From NCBI GenBank assembly GCA_020860745.1, contig JAJBTR010000251.1, positions 1-5,911 on the forward strand: a stretch of DNA of 5,911 nt. Reading direction: 5' to 3'. Source of the DNA: Lachnospiraceae bacterium. Lineage in GTDB: Bacteria; Bacillota; Clostridia; Lachnospirales; Lachnospiraceae. The stretch's first letter is position 1. Every line of letters starts with the position of its first letter. The position numbers and the translations under genes are program-made. Positions 1 through 4,602 of this stretch are shown here, piece by piece. The notes beneath the pieces were generated by a model. It saw only the letters and a list, made by a program, of their open reading frames with translations. It made no database searches and was not told where the DNA came from.

Positions 1-51
1 GGTTATGTATGTTATCATATCATGCCGACATTATCGCGTCTAATACATAAA

Positions 52-94
52 AAAAATAACCTGCTATAGTTTTATTCTATAACAGGTTATTTTT
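52..94. terminator. Bidirectional intrinsic terminator
   Basis: An 18-nt arm (52-69) pairs with 77-94 with a single C/A mismatch and a 7-nt loop, TTTTATT. A run of A (49-56) lies on the left and a run of T (90-94) on the right, so the hairpin could terminate transcription from either side. No - strand gene enters from the right between 95 and 505, so it most likely ends a + strand transcript from beyond the left edge. Confidence 0.8.
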
Positions 95-108
95 CTCACT
101 GCTTATCC

Positions 109-124
109 GCGCACTTTTGTGCGC
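109..124. repeat. Small perfect inverted repeat
   Basis: GCGCAC (109-114) and GTGCGC (119-124) form a perfect 6-bp, all but one G/C, stem with a TTTT loop. It lies 15 bases right of the terminator-like hairpin. There is no adjoining T run, so it is not a terminator by itself. It could be a protein-binding palindrome or a leftover RNA structure; role unknown. Confidence 0.5.
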
Positions 125-349
125 AATGCGTCAGGCTTTTTTATCGGATCCCGTTACATCAATGTGCACGGCAGCTGGTCTCCATGTCATCCACAGGACG
201 AATGCTTTTTTTCGTTGAGTATACCACTTTCAGTGCACGTATTCCCCGTTTTCTGCACTCATGCCGCATCACTCTCGCTGTTTCCGATTTTTCATCGACT
301 CACTTCTGCCCGCTTATAACCCAGCAAAGATTACCGAAGCAACTATAAC

Positions 350-380
350 AGAAACCGGAAAATCAGACATCCGGTTTTCT
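350..380. repeat. Inverted repeat upstream of the PLP gene
   Basis: The arm 352-359 pairs with 370-377 over 8 bp including the CCGG core. After a one-base bulge at 378, two more pairs (350-351 with 379-380) extend the stem. The loop is 10 nt. No T run follows on the + strand. On the - strand the arm is followed by a loosely T-rich stretch, so a weak terminator pointing left is possible. No known riboswitch consensus (S-box, T-box) is seen around it. Confidence 0.4.
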
Positions 381-413
381 CAAAAATAATTTCCGTATAC
401 CCTATAGGCATAG

Positions 414-433
414 TAGTATTTTGGTGATACTAT
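414..433 (+). promoter_or_regulatory. Possible promoter/operator of the PLP gene
   Basis: TAGTAT (414-419) and ATACTA (427-432) form an inverted repeat separated by 7 nt. The right half overlaps TGATACTAT (425-433), which looks like an extended -10 element. No good -35 box is found 16-18 nt upstream, so assignment is tentative. A dimeric repressor covering the -10 would be consistent with this layout, and just upstream is another symmetric word, CCTATAGG (401-408). The regulator cannot be named from sequence. Confidence 0.3.
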
Positions 434-492
434 AAACACATCATACCACCGACGTTTTTTATTGAAAAACACCGTGAGACAAAACAAATTAC

Positions 493-499
493 AGAGAGG
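493..499 (+). promoter_or_regulatory. Ribosome-binding site of the PLP gene
   Basis: AGAGAGG lies 6 nt before the ATG at 506. This fixes the start of the interrupted gene. The ATG at 840, from which the downstream reading frame could be opened, has no comparable site. Confidence 0.7.
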
Positions 500-505
500 T
501 TTCAG

Positions 506-1691
506 ATGTCAAAGAAAGAGAACAAATTCAAAGAATACGATATTTCCACACAGGCCATACACACCGGAACCGACTACGACGAAGGAACCGGCGCAGTCCG
601 CAGACCGCTGCACATGGCGAACAGCTACAAACTGCCGGACGACCTCTCACAGGCCAACTACTCCTCCACGGATCTGTTGATGTATTCCAGAAACGGAAGC
701 GCAAATCAGCACTGGCTGGAAGAAAAAATCGCCGCCCTGTATCAGGCGGACGACGCGATCGTGCTGGCCAGCGGCGTAGGCGCGCTGCACGCCCTGTTCT
801 GGACACTTTTACAATCCGGAGACCGGGTGGTGTATCCGAATGGCAGTTTACCGGATGTTTCACGAACTCTTTAACAGAAAATTCGGCGTAGATACGGTTA
901 TGGTGGACATGACTGACCTGGAGGCGTTGAAACGGGCAGTCACGCCGGGAACAAAGCTGGTTCACATCGAAACACCGGACAATCCGATCGTCGGAGTCAC
1001 AGATATCGCCGCCATCGCAAAGATTGCCCATGAGAACGGCGCAGTCCTGTCGGTTGACAATACGTTTGCCTCACCGCTGAACCAGAGACCTCTGGACCTT
1101 GGAGCGGACTTTGTGGTTGACGCGCTCACAAAATTCATCAACGGCCACGGCGACGCACAGGGAGGCGCGATTATCTCCAATGATCTGGAAACCATGGACC
1201 GGATTCGCTACGAGGCACAGGTCAATGTGGGCGCTGTGATCAGCCCCTTTAACGCATGGCAGATTTTCCGCGGTTCCGTTACCTTCCCGCTGCGCATGGA
1301 ACGGATCAACCGGTCTGCACTGGAAATCGCCGGGTGGCTGGAACAGCGGGAAAACGTTACCTTCGTGTCCTATCCCGGACTTTCCAGTCATCCGGGGCAC
1401 GAACTGGCCAAACGGCAGATGCAGAACGGATTCGGCGGTGTGATCTCCTTCGGCGTCAATGCGGACGATAAGACTGTGGAACAGTTTTGCGCCAGGCTGA
1501 AGGTGGTCACCTTTGCCGTCTCCCTCGGACACGATGAAAGTCTGATTTTCCCGCAGCCGAGCTATGATGAGCGGATTCACCTGTACCCGGAAAAATTCAG
1601 GAACGGCTTCATCCGGTTCAGCGTCGGCCTCGAATCTCCGGAAGACATTATCCGGGATCTGGATCAGGCGTTTCATGCTGTCGGGCTGTGA
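506..1691 (+). pseudogene. PLP-dependent Cys/Met trans-sulfuration enzyme, frameshifted
   Basis: This encodes a cytosolic fold-type I PLP enzyme of the Cys/Met metabolism family (cystathionine gamma-synthase/lyase, methionine gamma-lyase and relatives). The first frame (506-874) gives the N-terminal part, with YSRNG and the phosphate-binding-type SGVGAL. The second frame (effectively 840-1691) carries ETPDNP, VDNTFASPL, the PLP lysine in DALTKFINGHGD (Lys codon at 1131) and the C-terminal RFSVGLE substrate-arginine motif. Frames change at 839/840: PN in the first joins MAVYRMFHE in the second. Relatives usually read roughly YPNxTYMAVYR here, so about 11 bp seem lost, including a tyrosine that in this family stacks on PLP. 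With 11 bp restored the protein would be about 398 residues, the family's usual length. The ATG at 840 is a conserved internal Met, not a start. Exact substrate cannot be told. A sequencing error is the main alternative to a true pseudogene; all other motifs are intact, so any decay is recent. Confidence 0.82.
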
Positions 1692-1708
1692 GAGGATCGA
1701 ACGGCGGC
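1671..1708 (+). repeat. 38-bp direct repeat, copy 1 (spans the PLP gene stop)
   Basis: This copy encodes the last residues FHAVGL and the stop of the PLP gene, plus 17 bp beyond. It matches 1740-1777 at 32 of 38 positions, at a 69-bp offset (a multiple of three). Five of the six differences are G here and A in copy 2. The core GCTGT...ACGGC can form a short hairpin with one G-T pair. Confidence 0.75.
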
Positions 1709-1739
1709 GCGATTTCACCAAGCGCATCCTTGCGGGATA

Positions 1740-1777
1740 TTTCAGGCTGTCGGGCTGTGAAAAAATCGAACAGCAGC
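1740..1777 (+). repeat. 38-bp direct repeat, copy 2 (convergent gap)
   Basis: Imperfect copy of 1671-1708, placed just beyond the stop of the convergent flavoprotein gene (stop codon at 1779-1781 on the - strand). In the PLP gene frame it would again read FQAVGL and a stop, so it looks like a duplicated gene end. GCTGT (1754-1758) and ACAGC (1770-1774) form a 5-bp stem with an 11-nt loop containing six A. No standard terminator with a T tract is seen between the convergent genes, so this hairpin is the only candidate there. Confidence 0.7.
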
Positions 1778-1778
1778 C

Positions 1779-2684
1779 TTATACCTGATGTGTTTTTATA
1801 TATTCCGCCGCCGACATGGCTGCATTGGCGCCATCCGCCACTGCAGTCGCCACCTGGCGGAGATTTTTCCTGCGCACATCCCCGGCGGCAAAGATTCCTT
1901 CCGCAGATGTCACGCAGGACTCACCCGCGATCACGTAGCCGGTCTCGTCCAATTGCACAATTCCCTTTAACAGCTCCGTAGCCGGTTCCATACCCACAGA
2001 GGCAAAGACACCGCTGACCGCCAACCGTGTCCCGTCCTCCAGAATAACGGCCTCCACCATCTTTGTCCCCTCGACCGCAGTCAGTCGGTGGGGCGTGGTA
2101 ATCTCAATGTTACTCTTTGCACGGATTTGCTTTACCGTATCGGCGAACCCTCGAAACTCCTCCCGCCGATGAATCAGATATACCTTCCGGCAAAGTTCGG
2201 AGAGATACAGGGCATCATCCAGGGCGGCGTTCCCGCCGCCCACAACGGCTACATCCTGATCGCTGAAAAAAGCGCCGTCACAGAGCGCACAGTACGAAAC
2301 GCCCCGCCCGGCAAATTCTACCTCTCCTTTCACGGAAAGCTTTTTATGCTCAGCGCCTCCGGCAAAGATGACGGTCTTTGATGTGATTTCTCTTTCCCCG
2401 TCAATCCGAATCGTCCAACCCATAGATGTTTTTTTCAGTTTTACGGCCTTTCCTTCCGAAAAGACCGTACCCATTTCCCTGGCATGTTCCAGGAACTTGC
2501 TGCTCAGATCATAGCCGCTGATGCCATAGAAACCCAAATAGTTATCCACCCGTTCGCTTTCGCAAATCTGTCCCGGCGTATAAGCATTCGAGTCCAACAC
2601 CAGCACATCCAATCCCGCACGCCCGGCATAAATCGCCGCGCTCAGTCCCGCGGGACCGCTCCCGATAATCAATACGTCTGTCAT
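1779..2684 (-). CDS. trxB: Thioredoxin reductase-like flavoprotein
   Basis: This 301-residue pyridine nucleotide-disulfide oxidoreductase should transfer electrons from NAD(P)H through FAD and a CxxC pair to a thioredoxin in the cytosol. Visible motifs in order are the FAD Rossmann GSGPAG (residues 8-13), the redox-active CALC (132-135) in SYCALCDGAFF, the nucleotide-binding GGGNAA (149-154), HRREEFR (172-178), which favours NADPH, and the C-terminal FAD motif GIFAAGDV (263-270). All catalytic parts are intact and the length is typical. I chose the ATG at 2684 because AGGAGG (2689-2694) precedes it and the Rossmann strand starts directly. An in-frame ATG at 2705 would add seven residues and lacks a well-spaced site. 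It is the last gene of the operon, 27 bp after the E1-like gene. The thioredoxin encoded three genes upstream in the operon is its obvious partner, but specificity for it is inferred. Confidence 0.88.
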   Translation of the reverse strand: MTDVLIIGSGPAGLSAAIYAGRAGLDVLVLDSNAYTPGQICESERVDNYLGFYGISGYDLSSKFLEHAREMGTVFSEGKAVKLKKTSMGWTIRIDGEREITSKTVIFAGGAEHKKLSVKGEVEFAGRGVSYCALCDGAFFSDQDVAVVGGGNAALDDALYLSELCRKVYLIHRREEFRGFADTVKQIRAKSNIEITTPHRLTAVEGTKMVEAVILEDGTRLAVSGVFASVGMEPATELLKGIVQLDETGYVIAGESCVTSAEGIFAAGDVRRKNLRQVATAVADGANAAMSAAEYIKTHQV

Positions 2685-2688
2685 CCGT

Positions 2689-2694
2689 CCTCCT
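2689..2694 (-). promoter_or_regulatory. Ribosome-binding site deciding the flavoprotein start
   Basis: AGGAGG lies 4 nt before the ATG at 2684, a slightly short spacing. The alternative ATG at 2705 has only AAAGG three bases away. Confidence 0.55.
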
Positions 2695-2711
2695 GTAGAT
2701 TGCATCCGCCT

Positions 2712-3521
2712 TTATAGTTTCATATCACATTCTGCCTGCTCATAATCAATCAGCTTCGTGATGGTCGGATGTTTCCCGCAGACCGGACAATCCGAATTAT
2801 CTTTCGGCAGCGGCACTTTCCGGAAATTCATTGTCAGCGCATCATATGTCAGCAGCGTTCCGGTCAGCAACTGTCCCTGTCCGATGATATACTTGATGGC
2901 TTCCATGGCCTGCAGGCTGCCGATGACACCGCCCATGGCTCCCACCACCCCGGCCTGTTTGCAGGTCGGCACCGCATCCTTTGGCGGCGGATCGCGGAAC
3001 ACGCAGCGGTAACACGGTCCTTCCCCCGGCACATAAGTCATCAGCTGGCCCTGAAACCGGATGATACCGGCATGTGAAAACGGTTTTTCTGCCATCACGC
3101 AGGCATCGTTAATCAAAAACTTCGCAGGAAAATTATCTGTCCCATCGATAATAAAATCGTAATCTTTAATCAGATCCAGTATATTATCTGCGGACACAAA
3201 TGTCCGGTAGGTATTGACTGCAACATCCGGGTTCATCAGGTTCATGGTCTCCTTCGCGGACTGCACTTTCGCCTTGCCCACATCCGGCGTCCCGTGGATA
3301 ATCTGACGCTGCAGGTTTGACAGATCCACCTCATCCGCGTCGGCAATACCGATGATGCCGACGCCGCCTGCCGCCAGGTACATCGCGGCAGGCGCCCCCA
3401 ATCCTCCGGCGCCGATGATCAGCACCTTCGCGTTCAGGAGCTTCTTCTGTCCCTTCACGCCGACTTCCTTCAATATAATATGTCTGGAATAGCGCTCCAG
3501 CTGCTCATTAGTGAAAGCCAT
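2712..3521 (-). CDS. E1-like sulfur-carrier adenylyltransferase (ThiF/MoeB/HesA; HcyF-like)
   Basis: This 269-residue cytosolic enzyme should adenylate the C-terminal glycine of the small carrier encoded immediately upstream, using ATP-Mg, so that sulfide or a persulfide can convert it to a thiocarboxylate. It shows the N-terminal RYSRHIIL, the nucleotide-binding GAGGLGAP (37-44), the DADEVDLSNLQRQ segment (61-73) with the family's Asp and Arg residues, and DGTDNF (126-131). Two CxxC pairs (Cys170/173 and Cys245/248) match the structural zinc site. Cys187 in PTCKQAGV aligns with E. coli ThiF Cys184, which handles the carrier-linked sulfur. There is no fused rhodanese domain, so sulfur must come from another protein or free sulfide. 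Its ATG overlaps the carrier's stop by one base (TAATG), implying translational coupling. With no thiamin or molybdopterin genes nearby, a role like Wolinella HcyF in homocysteine synthesis is most likely; by family alone it could be called ThiF or MoeB. Confidence 0.88.
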   Translation of the reverse strand: MAFTNEQLERYSRHIILKEVGVKGQKKLLNAKVLIIGAGGLGAPAAMYLAAGGVGIIGIADADEVDLSNLQRQIIHGTPDVGKAKVQSAKETMNLMNPDVAVNTYRTFVSADNILDLIKDYDFIIDGTDNFPAKFLINDACVMAEKPFSHAGIIRFQGQLMTYVPGEGPCYRCVFRDPPPKDAVPTCKQAGVVGAMGGVIGSLQAMEAIKYIIGQGQLLTGTLLTYDALTMNFRKVPLPKDNSDCPVCGKHPTITKLIDYEQAECDMKL

Positions 3522-3727
3522 TACCTTCCACCTCCCATAAAATAGAGAAACTCCACTTCATCCCCCTCCGCCAGCTGACGGGTGGCAAAGTCCGCCCTCT
3601 GCACAAACTCCTCGTTCACGGAAACCGTCACATACTGAGGCGTTTCCACCTTCTCCGCCTCGATCAGTTTTTCCACCGTGATACCTTCTTCATAGGATTT
3701 CTTTTCTCCGGCCACAATAATGTTCAT
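3521..3727 (-). CDS. ThiS/MoaD-like sulfur carrier with GGGR tail (HcyS-like)
   Basis: This 68-residue beta-grasp sulfur carrier has a ThiS-type start (MNIIVAGEKK), the VTVSVNEEFV strand, the GDEVEFLYFMGG C-terminal strand, and three glycines (65-67). ThiS and MoaD normally end at Gly-Gly; here Arg68 follows, so the protein would need trimming before adenylation. Wolinella HcyS is similarly made with one extra residue, removed by a JAMM metalloprotease (HcyD). No such protease is in this window. The ATG at 3727 is chosen because it gives the family's usual length and has GGAGGG (3740-3745) 12 nt upstream. An in-frame ATG at 3763 would add twelve residues translated from that very site. The gene overlaps its E1 partner by one base and follows thioredoxin after a 156-bp gap. 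Role in homocysteine synthesis is inferred from the sulfite reductase and sulfhydrylase neighbours. Confidence 0.85.
   Translation of the reverse strand: MNIIVAGEKKSYEEGITVEKLIEAEKVETPQYVTVSVNEEFVQRADFATRQLAEGDEVEFLYFMGGGR
3529..3535 (-). promoter_or_regulatory. Shine-Dalgarno site inside the glycine-tail codons
   Basis: GGAGGTG, a 7-base match to the 16S rRNA 3' end complement, is made of the codons for Gly65, Gly66 and the first base of Gly67 of the carrier. It lies 7 nt before the ATG (3521) of the E1-like gene. The functional tail of the carrier therefore doubles as the ribosome-binding site of its partner. Confidence 0.75.
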
Positions 3728-3728
3728 A

Positions 3729-3764
3729 ATACTCTCATTCCCTCCTGTCTGTTTTTCAAACAAA
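3729..3764 (-). repeat. Leader-segment repeat, copy B (before the sulfur carrier)
   Basis: Read on the - strand, this runs TTTGTT, a variable 4-nt stretch, then AAACAGACAGGA and a GRGGGA-like site with GAGA. It resembles 4495-4530 over roughly 36 positions with one gap, including a 12-bp identical core (3743-3754). It supplies the ribosome-binding site of the sulfur-carrier gene. Confidence 0.5.
3740..3745 (-). promoter_or_regulatory. Ribosome-binding site of the sulfur-carrier gene
   Basis: GGAGGG lies 12 nt before the ATG at 3727, a long but usable spacing. It decides against the longer in-frame start at 3763. It is embedded in a leader segment that resembles one ahead of the TusA gene (see the repeat entries). 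Confidence 0.5.
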
Positions 3765-3766
3765 GT

Positions 3767-3790
3767 GCCGCAAAATTTCTTTTCCGCGGC
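3767..3790 (-). repeat. Hairpin in the thioredoxin-carrier gap
   Basis: GCCGC (3767-3771) and GCGGC (3786-3790) pair, and AAAA (3772-3775) pairs with TTTT (3780-3783) above a two-base bulge. On the - strand the loop is GAAA. It lies in the 156-bp gap 3728-3883. What follows on the - strand is loosely T-rich without a clean T run, so it is at best a weak terminator or an mRNA processing or stability element. Confidence 0.4.
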
Positions 3791-3883
3791 GCATCCATCC
3801 TCACGGAGTGTTTTTGTTTTATAGGAAATCCGACGCTTTAGCGCTTTACAAAAACAAGGTATTTCCCATGAAATCAGAAACGA

Positions 3884-4201
3884 CTACAAATTCTTCTCAA
3901 CCTCACGAACAAGGTCTTCTTTTTTCTGCACGCCGAAAAACCGTGCAACCTCTTTTCCGTTTTTCAAAAATAAAATGGTCGGCGCTGACACCACCTCCCA
4001 CAGCGAAGCCAGTCCGCGATCGTAAATCGCATTCACCTTTCCCACAATCACCTGACCCGCATAGGTCTCCTCCAGCTCGGCGAGCAGCGGTGAGACAGCC
4101 TTGCAGGGCAGGCAACTGTCAGAATAAAAATCCACGATAGCCAGCTTGTCGCTTTGCAGTATTTCCGTCTCAAAATCTGCCTCCGTCACTCTCTTTGCCA
4201 T
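3884..4201 (-). CDS. Thioredoxin-fold protein with SCLPC active site
   Basis: This 105-residue protein is the size of a plain thioredoxin and has no signal peptide, so it acts in the cytosol. The redox pair is Cys30/Cys33 in DSCLPCK, where classical thioredoxins have WCGPC: the Trp before the first Cys is Ser and the Gly after it is Leu. The cis-proline is present (SAPT, Pro74), followed by the family's ILFLKNGKE. It could reduce disulfides or persulfides in the sulfur-transfer proteins encoded around it, or help deliver electrons to sulfite reduction; that is inference from position. The start at 4201 is supported by AAAGGTGG (4213-4220), which overlaps the last codons of the TusA gene. The two genes are 3 bp apart. 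The thioredoxin reductase gene at the end of the same operon is its likely reductant. Confidence 0.87.
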   Translation of the reverse strand: MAKRVTEADFETEILQSDKLAIVDFYSDSCLPCKAVSPLLAELEETYAGQVIVGKVNAIYDRGLASLWEVVSAPTILFLKNGKEVARFFGVQKKEDLVREVEKNL

Positions 4202-4204
4202 AAT

Positions 4205-4459
4205 CTAATCACCCACCTTTCTCACAATCAGATCATACGTGCTGTCATCATTTTTTAACAGTTTCAAAATCTGATGTCCCTCTTCTTTAATGCTTCGCGG
4301 AACATTCTGCACCGGTTCTCCGTCATTCATGTGAATCGAGAGAATCTGTCCCTCATCCAGTTCTTCCAGCGCCACTTTTGCTTTTACAAAGGTAACCGGG
4401 CATACCACGTCGGTAATATCGACGGTTTCATCAATTTCATATGCCGCACTCATACTCAT
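4205..4459 (-). CDS. TusA/SirA-family sulfur-transfer protein
   Basis: This 84-residue cytosolic protein of the TusA (SirA-like) fold carries a sulfane sulfur as a persulfide on one conserved cysteine. That residue is Cys20 in DITDVVCPVTFVKAK; family members have CPxP, or CPxT as here. The following helix (VKAKVALEEL) and strand (GQILSIHMNDGE) fit the fold, and it is the only cysteine. An ATG six bases inside (4453) is an equally plausible start: GAAGGG upstream is 5 nt from the first ATG and 11 nt from the second. Sitting between sulfite reductase and the carrier/E1 pair, it may relay sulfur to the adenylated carrier, since the E1 lacks a rhodanese domain. No cysteine desulfurase or DsrE-type partner is seen here. 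The family call is firm; the relay role is inferred. Confidence 0.85.
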   Translation of the reverse strand: MSMSAAYEIDETVDITDVVCPVTFVKAKVALEELDEGQILSIHMNDGEPVQNVPRSIKEEGHQILKLLKNDDSTYDLIVRKVGD

Positions 4460-4494
4460 TCCATCCCTTCTATCATTCTATGGTTTATTTCCTC

Positions 4495-4530
4495 AAATCT
4501 CTATCCTTCCTGTCTGTTTATCTGAACAAA
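4495..4530 (-). repeat. Leader-segment repeat, copy A (before the TusA gene)
   Basis: Read on the - strand it has TTTGTT, then AAACAGACAGGA, a GGAAGGA site and GAGA, like the segment at 3729-3764. The identical 12-bp core is at 4508-4519. Here the embedded GGAAGG is about 45 nt from the TusA ATG and serves no visible start codon. Confidence 0.5.
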
Positions 4531-4554
4531 CGCAATATTGAGGAAGTACAGTTC

Positions 4555-4599
4555 AACCCGTTGTGTGTTTTCGATAACACACCTTTACCATATCGGGTT
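4555..4599 (-). repeat. Nested inverted repeats between sulfite reductase and TusA genes
   Basis: An inner 7-bp perfect stem, GTGTGTT (4563-4569) with AACACAC (4576-4582), is enclosed by an outer 6-bp stem, AACCCG (4555-4560) with CGGGTT (4594-4599). The internal loop is unequal (2 and 11 nt). It lies just after the sulfite reductase stop on the - strand and has no T tract, so it looks more like an mRNA structure or a protein-binding site than a terminator. Confidence 0.5.
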
Positions 4600-4602
4600 T
4601 TA

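Larger units (their letters stand above)
1..505. other. Gene-poor left spacer
   Basis: No reading frame here looks like a real gene. The longest candidate (119-319, +) starts with GTG without a ribosome-binding site and gives a Cys/Ser/Pro/Phe-rich composition resembling no family I know. The stretch is A/T-rich and holds three inverted repeats and a probable promoter, listed separately. In bases 1-50 two + frames stay open from the left edge to stops at 41-43 and 48-50, just before the terminator-like hairpin, so a + strand gene may end here. The fragment is too short to identify. Confidence 0.5.

Noticed and set aside
119..319. 66-residue open frame on the + strand
   Set aside because: GTG start without a ribosome-binding site, an odd Cys/Pro/Ser-rich composition, and it overlaps hairpin arms. 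It resembles no family I know.
350..505. SAM (S-box) or T-box riboswitch before the PLP gene
   Set aside because: None of the conserved core words of either class is present, and there is no terminator/antiterminator arrangement before the start codon.
840..1691. Independent gene starting at the ATG at 840
   Set aside because: The Met is a conserved internal residue of the family, there is no ribosome-binding site, and the N-terminal third including the phosphate-binding region would be missing.
2712..3727. Thiamin thiazole (thiS/thiF) or molybdopterin (moaD/moeB) operon
   Set aside because: No thiG, thiH, thiE, moaE or moeA in the window. The GGGR tail and sulfite reductase/sulfhydrylase neighbours fit a homocysteine role better, though family membership alone cannot exclude the others.
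3731..3737. Four-codon leader peptide overlapping the carrier start
   Set aside because: An ATG two bases after GGAGGG would read four codons and stop over the carrier ATG. The spacing is too short and nothing else supports it.
3521..3763. 80-residue form of the sulfur carrier starting at 3763
   Set aside because: The extra twelve residues would be translated from the leader containing the ribosome-binding site, and ThiS-type proteins start directly at the first beta strand.
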